Positions 34,201 to 40,899 of a DNA stretch of 64,000 nt are shown here, in pieces; positions within the stretch are counted from its first letter, which is position 1; each line of letters opens with the position of its first letter. Origin of the DNA: M55B111 sp964614065 (GTDB taxonomy: Bacteria; Bipolaricaulota; Bipolaricaulia; M55B111). The stretch spans positions 32,596-96,595 of the forward strand of contig CAZTJJ010000001.1 in NCBI GenBank assembly GCA_964614065.1. The letters are read 5' to 3'. The notes below the pieces were generated by a model, which was given only the letters and a program-made list of their open reading frames with translations, was not told the DNA's origin and made no database searches. A program made the position numbers and the translations under genes.

Positions 34201-35179
34201 GGATAGATTGAATTTGGAATTCGGCCTCTCCGGCGTAGATGAAATAGATCTGAAGGATGAAAGTTCTGATATATATGCTAGCCTTTCGTCGTCAGCTAAT
34301 ATTACCCTTATTGAGTCCGTCACTTTTAATCTCTCTTATTCGGTCCCCCTCGCCTTTGAACCATTTACGAAGGAGGAGGCAGAGACGTTGGTTTGGGATT
34401 TTGCTCTTTCTCGGGGGTTTCCTTTGGGATCGAATTATGGCTTAAAGGTGCAGTTGGATGATAAGGGACAGGTGGACGATTTGCTTACATCGGGCGAGGT
34501 GGATTTAACCAACCAAACAGAGCTTTCTTTAGATTTTGATAAAATAGACTGGGGGCTTGCTACCCTCTCACCGTCTACTCTCTTTTCCTGGAAGTTTTCT
34601 GGTTCCGCTAACAAGATATCTGGAAAGATTAGTGGGAATCTTGGCGTGGATGATCTTAAAGCTCGCCTTTCATTAAGCAGGAAAGCAACATTACCTATTA
34701 ATAGTCAGTTGGTCAAAATTAAGGACCAGCTCTCTGGAAAAGTTGACTATAGCCTGGGTCAGGTTACACCAACTTTGTCCTATGGTTTAGGGAGGACAAG
34801 TTTACAACACCCAACCTACGGTCACCAAACACAATATACCGGCAACTTGGCTTTTTCATCTGGTTGGCGACCTTTTACGAACGTGCGAAACAAGGTAACA
34901 ATTGGCATTGATTATGAATCTGAAAGTGATTTTTCTTACAGGCTTTTCGATCAAGTCGACTGGGAAATAATAACTAATCTTACCCCTCAATTTAGTTTCG
35001 ATCTGGATTACGTGCCTTCTACAGAAGAGTTCGATTTTACTGCTAGGGCGGAGACTTCCTATCCCTTTTCTGATATGTGGGGTTTCTCGTTCACATCTGG
35101 GTTTAATTGGGGGATAAAGGAATCCGGTAATATTTATACTAGTTTCTTTGGCGCTACGGGGTTGAAGGTTACATTCTAG
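31214..35179 (+). CDS. Giant predicted outer-membrane protein with inserted beta-propeller
   Basis: A 1321-residue protein with an N-terminal hydrophobic segment (FFLIFLYIPFVITLLVGLEA), then strand-rich sequence. Near residues 430-460 is a module with VYLNGDLLTKNTDYTIDYET and a following GSLLVF, a pattern I associate with large barrel proteins such as SprA. About residues 593-850 repeat propeller-like units (WVATGSGVFG, LWFGTSQGLYLFDL, VWYGTDSGFSKIG). The rest, up to a C-terminal TGLKVTF, looks like amphipathic barrel strands ending in Phe. It may be a secretion channel partner of the PorV-like protein. The TTG start overlaps the previous stop; an in-frame GTG lies downstream. Confidence 0.65.
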   Translation: MIYRLIFVHIRSRWNKFFLIFLYIPFVITLLVGLEAHPLTVQTESFKIQLAGKKTWDLKFGLGDGTSLSRVGYPDDSFSLQQSLVVDLSGELGDYFSVAADLNDSEPGYLQEFRLSMDTDNWDGTLGNFSVGQKHNFTVYNKKLLGLRLSGQVEESQLETVLGRLQGISETEVFYGKTAEAEVTFSLYETDEGLVERGYKTNIKGLEHFGLDQQYVEGFTDPTLDFLLSQGLWDFLADWGFSYLKDTIEVENSKEVSSGRFKVVNVKKDFLILTASRLSLLRSRIKSYISDYNEDQADEEQKEYPFNENTKYELNFLRQLQEYVRLVVGDEKLQLSNYELYRFYSLEETSIEEDSLSVEVYKNNQWTSVGSLPNYSYKLFTDQGIIDLDFPQDFFNELKKKKIEVSFQYEISGNMYMLGFSVAPNSERVYLNGDLLTKNTDYTIDYETGSLLVFREVGPDDKLKVDYERARGGIGGYAEYPRNLYGFTMKMKSDYGLGLTVSTFQAGDQAGEDISAEIPIMPNVHTVAGVDGKYQQNGWDINFQISGSINEFPVGDNQRKNLTNRINDVLSLSESGYDLTLFAHQDGFTVLKGEDWLSYGPQDGLAGTCVSDALLVDNLLVLAVSSGITTIELVGESPLDRAVNWESYYDLDNLDDLEVLDLATDGQTAWVATGSGVFGASLTNLDEDDPWGLITSSKFDDLSVTEIEYTGGYLWFGTSQGLYLFDLETEQLVQDDPLLSQEVVELKAQFDDVLVVTTAGISRINQNLEPVNLLTSSSVMSLAVSGEEVWYGTDSGFSKIGSSHRYGEKEITAILASEEGVWAGSKGYTSQDNYDILLYLLRDNLTEYSSTDTSIPGKDENRYRNIDPTFHTDRGVAANVDVTKTFTLWSREFFFSTGTEYRQPTYSEIGKFTEADNLIAGVSLGGELFKGFNLEASGDYSLTSFSTEENTLVTTTSLLAEWDWFVNSSAEVYWKEKQDETREIGLSFRGIKGLWEDRLNLEFGLSGVDEIDLKDESSDIYASLSSSANITLIESVTFNLSYSVPLAFEPFTKEEAETLVWDFALSRGFPLGSNYGLKVQLDDKGQVDDLLTSGEVDLTNQTELSLDFDKIDWGLATLSPSTLFSWKFSGSANKISGKISGNLGVDDLKARLSLSRKATLPINSQLVKIKDQLSGKVDYSLGQVTPTLSYGLGRTSLQHPTYGHQTQYTGNLAFSSGWRPFTNVRNKVTIGIDYESESDFSYRLFDQVDWEIITNLTPQFSFDLDYVPSTEEFDFTARAETSYPFSDMWGFSFTSGFNWGIKESGNIYTSFFGATGLKVTF

Positions 35180-35188
35180 TGAGCACTC

Positions 35189-35241
35189 AGAGCCCCGGAA
35201 ACTAGGAACAAAAAGTTTTGTTCCTGCCCGTGCTTTTCGGC
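35189..35241. other. Perfect palindrome and nested stem after the envelope operon
   Basis: AGGAACAAAA (35204-35213) and TTTTGTTCCT (35216-35225) form a 10-base-pair inverted repeat around AG. Outside it CCGGAAA can pair with TTTTCGG. No T-run follows, so it may be a protein-binding site or a weak terminator. Confidence 0.45.
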
Positions 35242-35270
35242 TTGGATGCTTGGATATTACTATTTATAAT
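35242..35270 (+). promoter_or_regulatory. Promoter of manC
   Basis: TTGGAT (35242-35247), 17 bases, and a perfect TATAAT (35265-35270), 38 bases before the start codon. Confidence 0.7.
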
Positions 35271-35308
35271 TATTTTGCATCAACCAGTAGTTGTAAAGGA
35301 GGTATCAC

Positions 35309-36397
35309 ATGGCTGACTTTACTATCTACGTAGTGATTATGGCTGGAGGTGCGGGGACGCGTTTATGGCCGTTGAGCACTTCCTCCAAACCTAAGCAGTT
35401 TATAGATATCGATGGTCAATCCCTTCTATCAAAGACCTTCAAACGGATTGAGCCCTTTGTTCCCCGGGAAAGGGTTTTAGTCGTAACGGGGGAGGCTCAT
35501 GGAGAGCTTGTGTCAAAGTGTTTGCCCGATTTGCCAGAGCAGAACATAATAGAAGAACCAGTTGGTAGGAATACAGCGCCATGCATTGGTCTTTCCGCAA
35601 TCTACTCTCGAAAGTATCTGGGCCTGGAGGCCGATAGTTCTGTTATGGTAGTTCTTCCCGCTGATCACTTGGTGAAAAAAGGATCCGAATTCAGGGAAAT
35701 CCTGAGTCTTGCTTCTGAGGTTGCGTACTCCGAGGGGAGTTATGTAACTCTGGGAATTGAACCAAACAAGCCTGCAACTGGTTATGGTTATATCAAAGCG
35801 GGCGACTTCTTAGATGATTACAGTCCTGCTAGGAAAGTAGTCAGTTTTACTGAGAAACCAGATTACGCTAAAGCTAAGAAGTTCCTTGAAGCCGGCAATT
35901 ATTTCTGGAATAGCGGAACCTTTATCTGGAGAACCGACGTGTTACTTCAAGGTTTTAAAAAATATTTGCCCACGATACTCACGGGGTTGGAGGATATTGA
36001 AGATTCCTTTGGTATAGAAGATGAACATGAGGTTCTGGAAGGGGTTTATGATAAATTTGAATCGATTTCTATTGACTACGGTTTAATGGAAAAAGCCGAG
36101 AATGCAGTTGTGATACCTGCATCCTTTGGTTGGAGCGACCTTGGTGATTGGCCTAGCTTGGAGCTGGTTTTGCCGGAGAGTGAAGGAGGGAATAATTATT
36201 CTGGAGACGTTTCTTTTCAGGATTCAAGGGATAGTTTAGTGTATAACGAAACTGACAAACCTGCGGTGTTACTAGGCGTGGAAGATTTGGTCGTTGTGAA
36301 CGTCCAAAAGGCCTTGCTAGTTATGAAGAAAGGGAAAGCACAGCAGGTGAAACAGATAGCTAAGGAGTTTGACAAGGCAGTGGGAGGAGAAAAATGA
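35309..36397 (+). CDS. manC: Mannose-1-phosphate guanylyltransferase
   Basis: Makes GDP-mannose from GTP and mannose-1-phosphate for surface glycans. The 362-residue protein is the short form without a phosphomannose isomerase domain. It has the pyrophosphorylase signature VIMAGGAGTRLWPLSTSSKP, then KQFIDI, EPVGRNTAPCI, VLPADHLV and FGWSDLGDW, all typical. AAAGGAGG eight bases upstream supports the ATG. It overlaps the isomerase gene by four bases (ATGA). A phosphomannomutase, needed between the two, is not present here. Confidence 0.94.
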   Translation: MADFTIYVVIMAGGAGTRLWPLSTSSKPKQFIDIDGQSLLSKTFKRIEPFVPRERVLVVTGEAHGELVSKCLPDLPEQNIIEEPVGRNTAPCIGLSAIYSRKYLGLEADSSVMVVLPADHLVKKGSEFREILSLASEVAYSEGSYVTLGIEPNKPATGYGYIKAGDFLDDYSPARKVVSFTEKPDYAKAKKFLEAGNYFWNSGTFIWRTDVLLQGFKKYLPTILTGLEDIEDSFGIEDEHEVLEGVYDKFESISIDYGLMEKAENAVVIPASFGWSDLGDWPSLELVLPESEGGNNYSGDVSFQDSRDSLVYNETDKPAVLLGVEDLVVVNVQKALLVMKKGKAQQVKQIAKEFDKAVGGEK

Positions 36398-37443
36398 TTC
36401 TTGATGATGAAGAGAAAATGAAAGAATTAGATCCCGAAGGAATGCTTGAGGACCTGGATACTTTTCCAGAACAATGTGCTGAGGCTTTGTCTATTGGCGC
36501 CGACTTAGATTTGCCGGTTGATCTGACAGGTTTGGGTCGAGTTATTGTTACTGGGATGGGTGGATCCGCCATTTCGGGTGACCTACTGGCCAGGTTGTTG
36601 GACCTTCCTGTGGTCTCGAATCGAGGGTATATGTTGCCCAGATATGTTGATAGTGATGATTTATTGGTTGCCATCAGTTATTCTGGCAATACAGAGGAAA
36701 CGCTATCCGCGTTAGAAGATGGTTTGAGTAGAGGGATGGATGTGATATGTCTTTCTACCGGCGGGCTACTGGAAGACTTTTGCTTTCAACGAGATTTGCC
36801 AATGATCAAAATACCTACAGGCCATCAACCCAGGGCGTCGACCGGTTACATATTGTTTCCATTGTTGGAGATATTCCGACGTGCTAATTTTGCTGGTACT
36901 TTGGATACACAGAGTCTAATTGAGGCTCTTGAGAGTATGAGAGATGATTGGAACAGTTCGGTAGAGGTACGACATAACAAACCAAAAGAAATCGCGAAGG
37001 AATTTCGGGACAAGATACCTATTATTTACGGTACGAAGTTTAACACGGAAGCAGTGGCGTTCCGATGGAAAACTCAAGTTAATGAGAACGCTAAACAACC
37101 TGCTTTCTGGAACGTGTTCCCCGAATTGAACCATAATGAGATTGTGGGGTATGAACTTCATAATACCTTGCTGGACAATGCAAAGGTAGTACTGTTAAGG
37201 AATGACTTTGATATAGAACGCAATGTAAACAGAATGGAGATTATGCAGGAAATATTTGACGCTGAAAAGATTGACTACGAAGTCGTAAAAGCTCCCCGGG
37301 GAGATAAGTATACGGGGATATTAGGCCAGGTTTACTTTGGTGATTACTTTTCGGTTTATTTGGCGATGCTCAATAAGGTCGATCCGTCCCCCGTCAGATT
37401 GATTGAGGATTTCAAGAAGAAGCTTGAAAGTTACCAAAATTAG
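36394..37443 (+). CDS. Bifunctional phosphoglucose/phosphomannose isomerase
   Basis: Interconverts fructose-6-phosphate with glucose-6- and mannose-6-phosphate, feeding manC. The 349 residues contain two SIS domains with the family signatures VTGMGGSAISGDLL, ISYSGNTEETLSAL and QPRASTGYILFPLLE. The ERxxxE-type region is at GTKFNTEAVAFRWKTQVNE. The start overlaps manC by four bases. The stop codon falls inside the first bases of a palindromic repeat at 37433, so that element abuts or has invaded the gene end. Confidence 0.92.
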   Translation: MILDDEEKMKELDPEGMLEDLDTFPEQCAEALSIGADLDLPVDLTGLGRVIVTGMGGSAISGDLLARLLDLPVVSNRGYMLPRYVDSDDLLVAISYSGNTEETLSALEDGLSRGMDVICLSTGGLLEDFCFQRDLPMIKIPTGHQPRASTGYILFPLLEIFRRANFAGTLDTQSLIEALESMRDDWNSSVEVRHNKPKEIAKEFRDKIPIIYGTKFNTEAVAFRWKTQVNENAKQPAFWNVFPELNHNEIVGYELHNTLLDNAKVVLLRNDFDIERNVNRMEIMQEIFDAEKIDYEVVKAPRGDKYTGILGQVYFGDYFSVYLAMLNKVDPSPVRLIEDFKKKLESYQN

Positions 37444-37567
37444 CCGAGGAAGCCCCAGAGCTTGCCCTGGGGAGGAATCGGCTGGGTCAATTTCCGGTTA
37501 TTGACCTAAAGGTTCTGTTGTTCATGTGTCTTTTTCAAGCCCCGTCCATTGGGGCGGGGTTCTTGAC
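37433..37567 (+). repeat. TTGAC-ended palindromic repeat, copy 3 (complete)
   Basis: The left hairpin (37442-37483) has AGCCGA/TCGGCT, a symmetric internal loop GGAAG/AGGAA, and CCCCAG/CTGGGG. The right hairpin (37540-37559) has an 8-base-pair stem with loop ATTG, followed by TTCTTGAC ending at 37567. The first 22 bases equal 7543-7564. The whole looks like a small non-autonomous element, perhaps of IS200/IS605 type (inference). It also provides the stop codon of the upstream gene. Confidence 0.7.
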
Positions 37568-37776
37568 TAACTTATAATTTTGTAAGATTTGAAAGTCAAT
37601 GAGATTGGCAATGAATCTAAATTCGGATTCATTGTTGTTGAAACGACTATGACAGGTAGTTTGAAAAAGTGACGTTAATTGTTAGAATACTTTTATAAGC
37701 ATGTAGTAGTCCAAAGTTTGGTTGGCTTTATAAGCAAGGGTGGTTCTTGTGAATTCTAGAATTGAAAGAGGCGACG
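37444..37776. other. 333-base spacer with repeat and promoter
   Basis: Besides the repeat, this stretch contains the promoter at 37661-37688. Between 37568 and 37660 is AT-rich sequence with no clear feature. Confidence 0.6.
37661..37688 (+). promoter_or_regulatory. Promoter of the 37.8-kb gene group
   Basis: TTGAAA (37661-37666), 16 bases, TAGAAT (37683-37688), giving an untranslated leader of about 80 bases. Confidence 0.55.
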
Positions 37777-38112
37777 ATGAAAGCTGACTACAAATATAGA
37801 CGGTGTTATGTAGATGGAGAGGGTAATGTCGTCAACCCGAAAACGTCATGGGACGACCTGTTAAAATACTATCGTTCTTACAGGAGACTGTTGGGAGTCG
37901 GCGATCAAAGTAGATTTTATGCTTCAAGCACTCCGATGAGAGCGATGAGATTAATTATTGCCGAGAACATTCACAGAGAGAATAAACAAAGAGCTACGGA
38001 GCTAGAATCAGAAGATCTAGCGAGAAAGGAGAAAAAGCGTAAGAAACGTAAGCGAGAGAGGGTAGCCGATCTGGCGGCTGATTACTTGGATAAAGTACAC
38101 TCTCAATACTGA
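37777..38112 (+). CDS. Small basic hypothetical protein
   Basis: I do not recognise this 111-residue protein. It starts MKADYKYRRCYVDGEGNVVN, has a Tyr/Arg-rich stretch (LLKYYRSYRRLLGVGDQSRF), and ends with a strongly basic helix containing KEKKRKKRKRERV. Such a tail could bind nucleic acid; this is a guess. The frame opens at a TTG at 37762, but AAAGAGG is five bases before the ATG at 37777, which is preferred. It has its own promoter and is followed after 75 bases by a GAF-domain gene. Confidence 0.7.
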   Translation: MKADYKYRRCYVDGEGNVVNPKTSWDDLLKYYRSYRRLLGVGDQSRFYASSTPMRAMRLIIAENIHRENKQRATELESEDLARKEKKRKKRKRERVADLAADYLDKVHSQY

Positions 38113-38187
38113 TGGAAAGCTACGTTGGGTAAGATCATTCTTTTCTGAAAGTAAGTGGTTTTGGTTGCCCGGAACCTAGAGGTCGCT

Positions 38188-38655
38188 ATGTCTCACGATA
38201 AAGAGGATTTCTCCGAGCTGCTCGCGCTTATTAGACAAGTTGTGAACTCACGTTCTAAAAACAAAGATAAACTTCAATTAGTTACTGACCTTCTTTACCG
38301 GAGAATCGACCGTTATGACTGGGTCGGTTTCTACCTAGCCAACCCGTCGAAAAAAACCTTATCGCTTGGTTCGTTTACGGGGGAAGCTACTGAATACACT
38401 AGAATTGGATATGGTGAAGGTATCTGTGGCCAGTCAGCTGAGACAAAGCAGCAGGTTGTGGTTCAGGACGTCTCTAACGAAGAGAATTACCTTAGTTGTA
38501 GCTCCAGGGTTAAATCAGAAATAGTAGTACCAATATTCTTAAACGGCAGTTTCATTGGGGAGCTAGATATTGATTCTCACTTAATGAACTCTTTCACTGA
38601 GGAAGACAAAGAGTTTTTACAACAAGTAGCTGGCCTAGTTGCGGACATTATGTAG
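38188..38655 (+). CDS. GAF-domain protein, free Met-(R)-sulfoxide reductase-like
   Basis: The 155-residue single GAF domain matches the fRMsr (MsrC) family: YDWVGFYL, GYGEGICGQSAE, a Cys in ENYLSCSSRVKSEIVVPI, and GELDIDSHLMNSF. fRMsr uses three Cys in E. coli. Here the equivalents of the second (in GICG) and third (in YLSC) are kept, while the first position, in TEYTRI, is Tyr. It may still reduce free methionine sulfoxide, or sense small molecules. The ATG at 38188 has GAGGT close upstream and is preferred over the in-frame GTG at 38155. Confidence 0.85.
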   Translation: MSHDKEDFSELLALIRQVVNSRSKNKDKLQLVTDLLYRRIDRYDWVGFYLANPSKKTLSLGSFTGEATEYTRIGYGEGICGQSAETKQQVVVQDVSNEENYLSCSSRVKSEIVVPIFLNGSFIGELDIDSHLMNSFTEEDKEFLQQVAGLVADIM

Positions 38656-38705
38656 TTACGTCTATTTTCTTGGAAAGAGCCGGGTTTTACCTTGATTGGT
38701 GAGTG

Positions 38706-39236
38706 ATGGATAAACAAAGAGTAAGTAAGATGATGGCGTATCTGCTTCGCCACGATCCCTCTGGTTTGGAGATAGATGATGAGGGGTTTATCTCTCTTGA
38801 TTCATTGTTGGAAAAATTGCAGAATCGGTGGCCGGACTTGACCTGCTCGGATGTGCAGGAGGTAGTTGAAGAGGATACTAAGGGTCGGTATGAAATTACG
38901 GATAATGCAGTTCGTGCTCTTTACGGCCATTCCATCGATGTTGAGACCGATTTGCCCGCTGTGGATGTAGATGTACTTTTTCACGGTACGTCAAGCGGTG
39001 CAGCAGAAAGGATTCTCAGGCAGGGTTTAAAAAGCCAGGCACGTCGCAAAGTTCATCTTTCTTGCAACACAGAGGACGCGGTTCAGGTTGGTAAGCGACA
39101 TACTCCTGAACCAGTGGTCTTAAAAGTTGATGCTAAAAGCGCAAGACTATCTGGAGTAAGATTCCAACGAGCATCCCCCCGAGTGTACGTAACGGAATAC
39201 GTTCCAGCGAAATTTATCAGTCTGTTTCGGAAATAA
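38706..39236 (+). CDS. kptA: RNA 2'-phosphotransferase (KptA/Tpt1)
   Basis: Removes an internal RNA 2'-phosphate using NAD+. In eukaryotes it acts in tRNA splicing; in bacteria its substrate is uncertain. The 176 residues show the N-terminal winged domain with LLRHDP (Arg-His of the catalytic tetrad), the ADP-ribosyltransferase-like part with LFHGTSSGAAERILRQGL, RRKVHLS, and EPVVLKVDA. An in-frame GTG lies one codon upstream; the ribosome binding site is weak for either. It follows the GAF gene by 50 bases and precedes the gamma-glutamyltransferase by 12. Confidence 0.92.
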   Translation: MDKQRVSKMMAYLLRHDPSGLEIDDEGFISLDSLLEKLQNRWPDLTCSDVQEVVEEDTKGRYEITDNAVRALYGHSIDVETDLPAVDVDVLFHGTSSGAAERILRQGLKSQARRKVHLSCNTEDAVQVGKRHTPEPVVLKVDAKSARLSGVRFQRASPRVYVTEYVPAKFISLFRK

Positions 39237-39248
39237 AGGAGCATTCTA

Positions 39249-40856
39249 ATGCCCTCGCTGTTTGATCCTTTGTCCTATAGATACTCTTCGAAGAGAAATC
39301 TTGTATTGTCGACAAACGGTATGGTAGCGACGTCACATCCGCTGGCTGCGCAGGCGGGATTATCCGTACTCAGGAAGGGTGGTAATGCGGTTGACGCTGC
39401 TATTGCCACCGCAATGAGCCTCACTGTATTAGAACCGACCTCAAATGGTATTGGCGGGGATAGTTTTGCTCAGGTTTGGTTTGATGGAGATCTCTATGGA
39501 CTCAATTCAAGTGGACCTTCACCGAACAAAATTTCTCGTAGTGCTTTAGAGAAAAGGGGATTTCATTCAATGCCCAAATTTGGTTGGGAGCCAGTTACCG
39601 TACCCGGTATTCCCGCCGCGTGGGCTGAACTTTCTTCTAGATTTGGAGTTTTGTCTTTACGCGATGTTGCAGGTCCTGCCATTGATTACGCTGAGAGAGG
39701 GTATCCCATTCAACCCACTCTGGGTAAGTACTGGAGGAAAGCTTATAATGTTTATTCGGGCCTTGAAGGTGTACTATTTGAGAGCTGGCTGGATACGTTT
39801 ACTTTGGATGGTGAACCTCCGCAAGTCGGTGATGTATGGAGATCTCTTGATCACGCAGAAACGCTCCGCTCCATTGCAAAAACAGACGCAAACTCTTTCT
39901 ATCAGGGAAAACTGGCTGAAAAAATAGACCAGTTTTCACGAGAGACAGGGGGATTCCTCAGGGGTTCTGATTTATCGTCTTTTGAGCCGAAATGGGTTGA
40001 TCCTATAACCGTAAACTACAGAGGATACGATGTCTGGGAGCTCCCGCCCAATGGCCAAGGCCTTGTAAGTTTGATTGCTCTTAATATTCTTAGTGAATAC
40101 GATTTGAATCCTCTTATGGCTGCCGACTACTGCCACAAACAAATCGAATCGATTAAACTGGCGTTTATGGATGGTAAGAAATACATTACTGATCCCAAGT
40201 ATATGGATGTATCCTACGAGGAGTTTTTGGGACGGGACTGTACCCTCAAAAGAAAAAAACAAATTGGCGAAGGCGTTATGGAACCCGAAGGAAAGCACCC
40301 AGGGGAGAAGGGAACTGTATATTTAGCTACTGCCGATGGACAGGGGAATATGGTTTCGTATATTCAGAGCAATTATATGGGTTTTGGGTCCGGTTTAGTT
40401 GTACCGGGTACGGGGATTGCATTGCAAAATCGAGGTAATACTTTCTCGTTAGACCCCGGCGATGCCAATAGCCTAGAACCCGGAAAAAGGACTTATCATA
40501 CAATAATACCCGGCTTTCTTACTAAAGGAAATAGACCGATAGGGCCATTTGGTGTAATGGGTGGATATATGCAACCACAGGGTCATTTACAGTTGCTATG
40601 CAATATTCTGGACAGAGGTCTGAATCCCCAGTCTGCTTTAGATGCTCCTCGGTGGCGCTGGGATGAAGGGAAGAAAGTTGAAGTTGAACAGCGGTTTCCT
40701 AGATACTTGGCCGAAGCCTTGGATTGGAGGGGTCATAAAATTGGAGTGGCTTTAGATAGTGGAAGCTTTGGGAGGGGCCAAATGATTTGGAAGGACGAAA
40801 AAGTACTCTTTGGGGCGACCGAGCCTCGTACAGATGGTTGTGTCGCTAGTTATTAA
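39249..40856 (+). CDS. Gamma-glutamyltransferase family protein, cytosolic
   Basis: N-terminal nucleophile hydrolase of 535 residues. The family start (TNGMVATSHPLAAQAGLSVL, GGNAVDAAIATAMSLTVLEP, GIGGDSFA) and the substrate loop MGGYMQPQGH are clear. The autocatalytic nucleophile is probably Thr356 in KGTVYLATAD, aligned to the TTH motif of E. coli enzyme. There is no signal peptide, so unlike the periplasmic Ggt it should act in the cytoplasm, perhaps on gamma-glutamyl peptides or a related amide. AAGGAG stands upstream. Confidence 0.9.
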   Translation: MPSLFDPLSYRYSSKRNLVLSTNGMVATSHPLAAQAGLSVLRKGGNAVDAAIATAMSLTVLEPTSNGIGGDSFAQVWFDGDLYGLNSSGPSPNKISRSALEKRGFHSMPKFGWEPVTVPGIPAAWAELSSRFGVLSLRDVAGPAIDYAERGYPIQPTLGKYWRKAYNVYSGLEGVLFESWLDTFTLDGEPPQVGDVWRSLDHAETLRSIAKTDANSFYQGKLAEKIDQFSRETGGFLRGSDLSSFEPKWVDPITVNYRGYDVWELPPNGQGLVSLIALNILSEYDLNPLMAADYCHKQIESIKLAFMDGKKYITDPKYMDVSYEEFLGRDCTLKRKKQIGEGVMEPEGKHPGEKGTVYLATADGQGNMVSYIQSNYMGFGSGLVVPGTGIALQNRGNTFSLDPGDANSLEPGKRTYHTIIPGFLTKGNRPIGPFGVMGGYMQPQGHLQLLCNILDRGLNPQSALDAPRWRWDEGKKVEVEQRFPRYLAEALDWRGHKIGVALDSGSFGRGQMIWKDEKVLFGATEPRTDGCVASY

Positions 40857-40899
40857 CCAAAAACTCCATTGCAATGTAAGGGAATCTTCCTCTTAAAGT

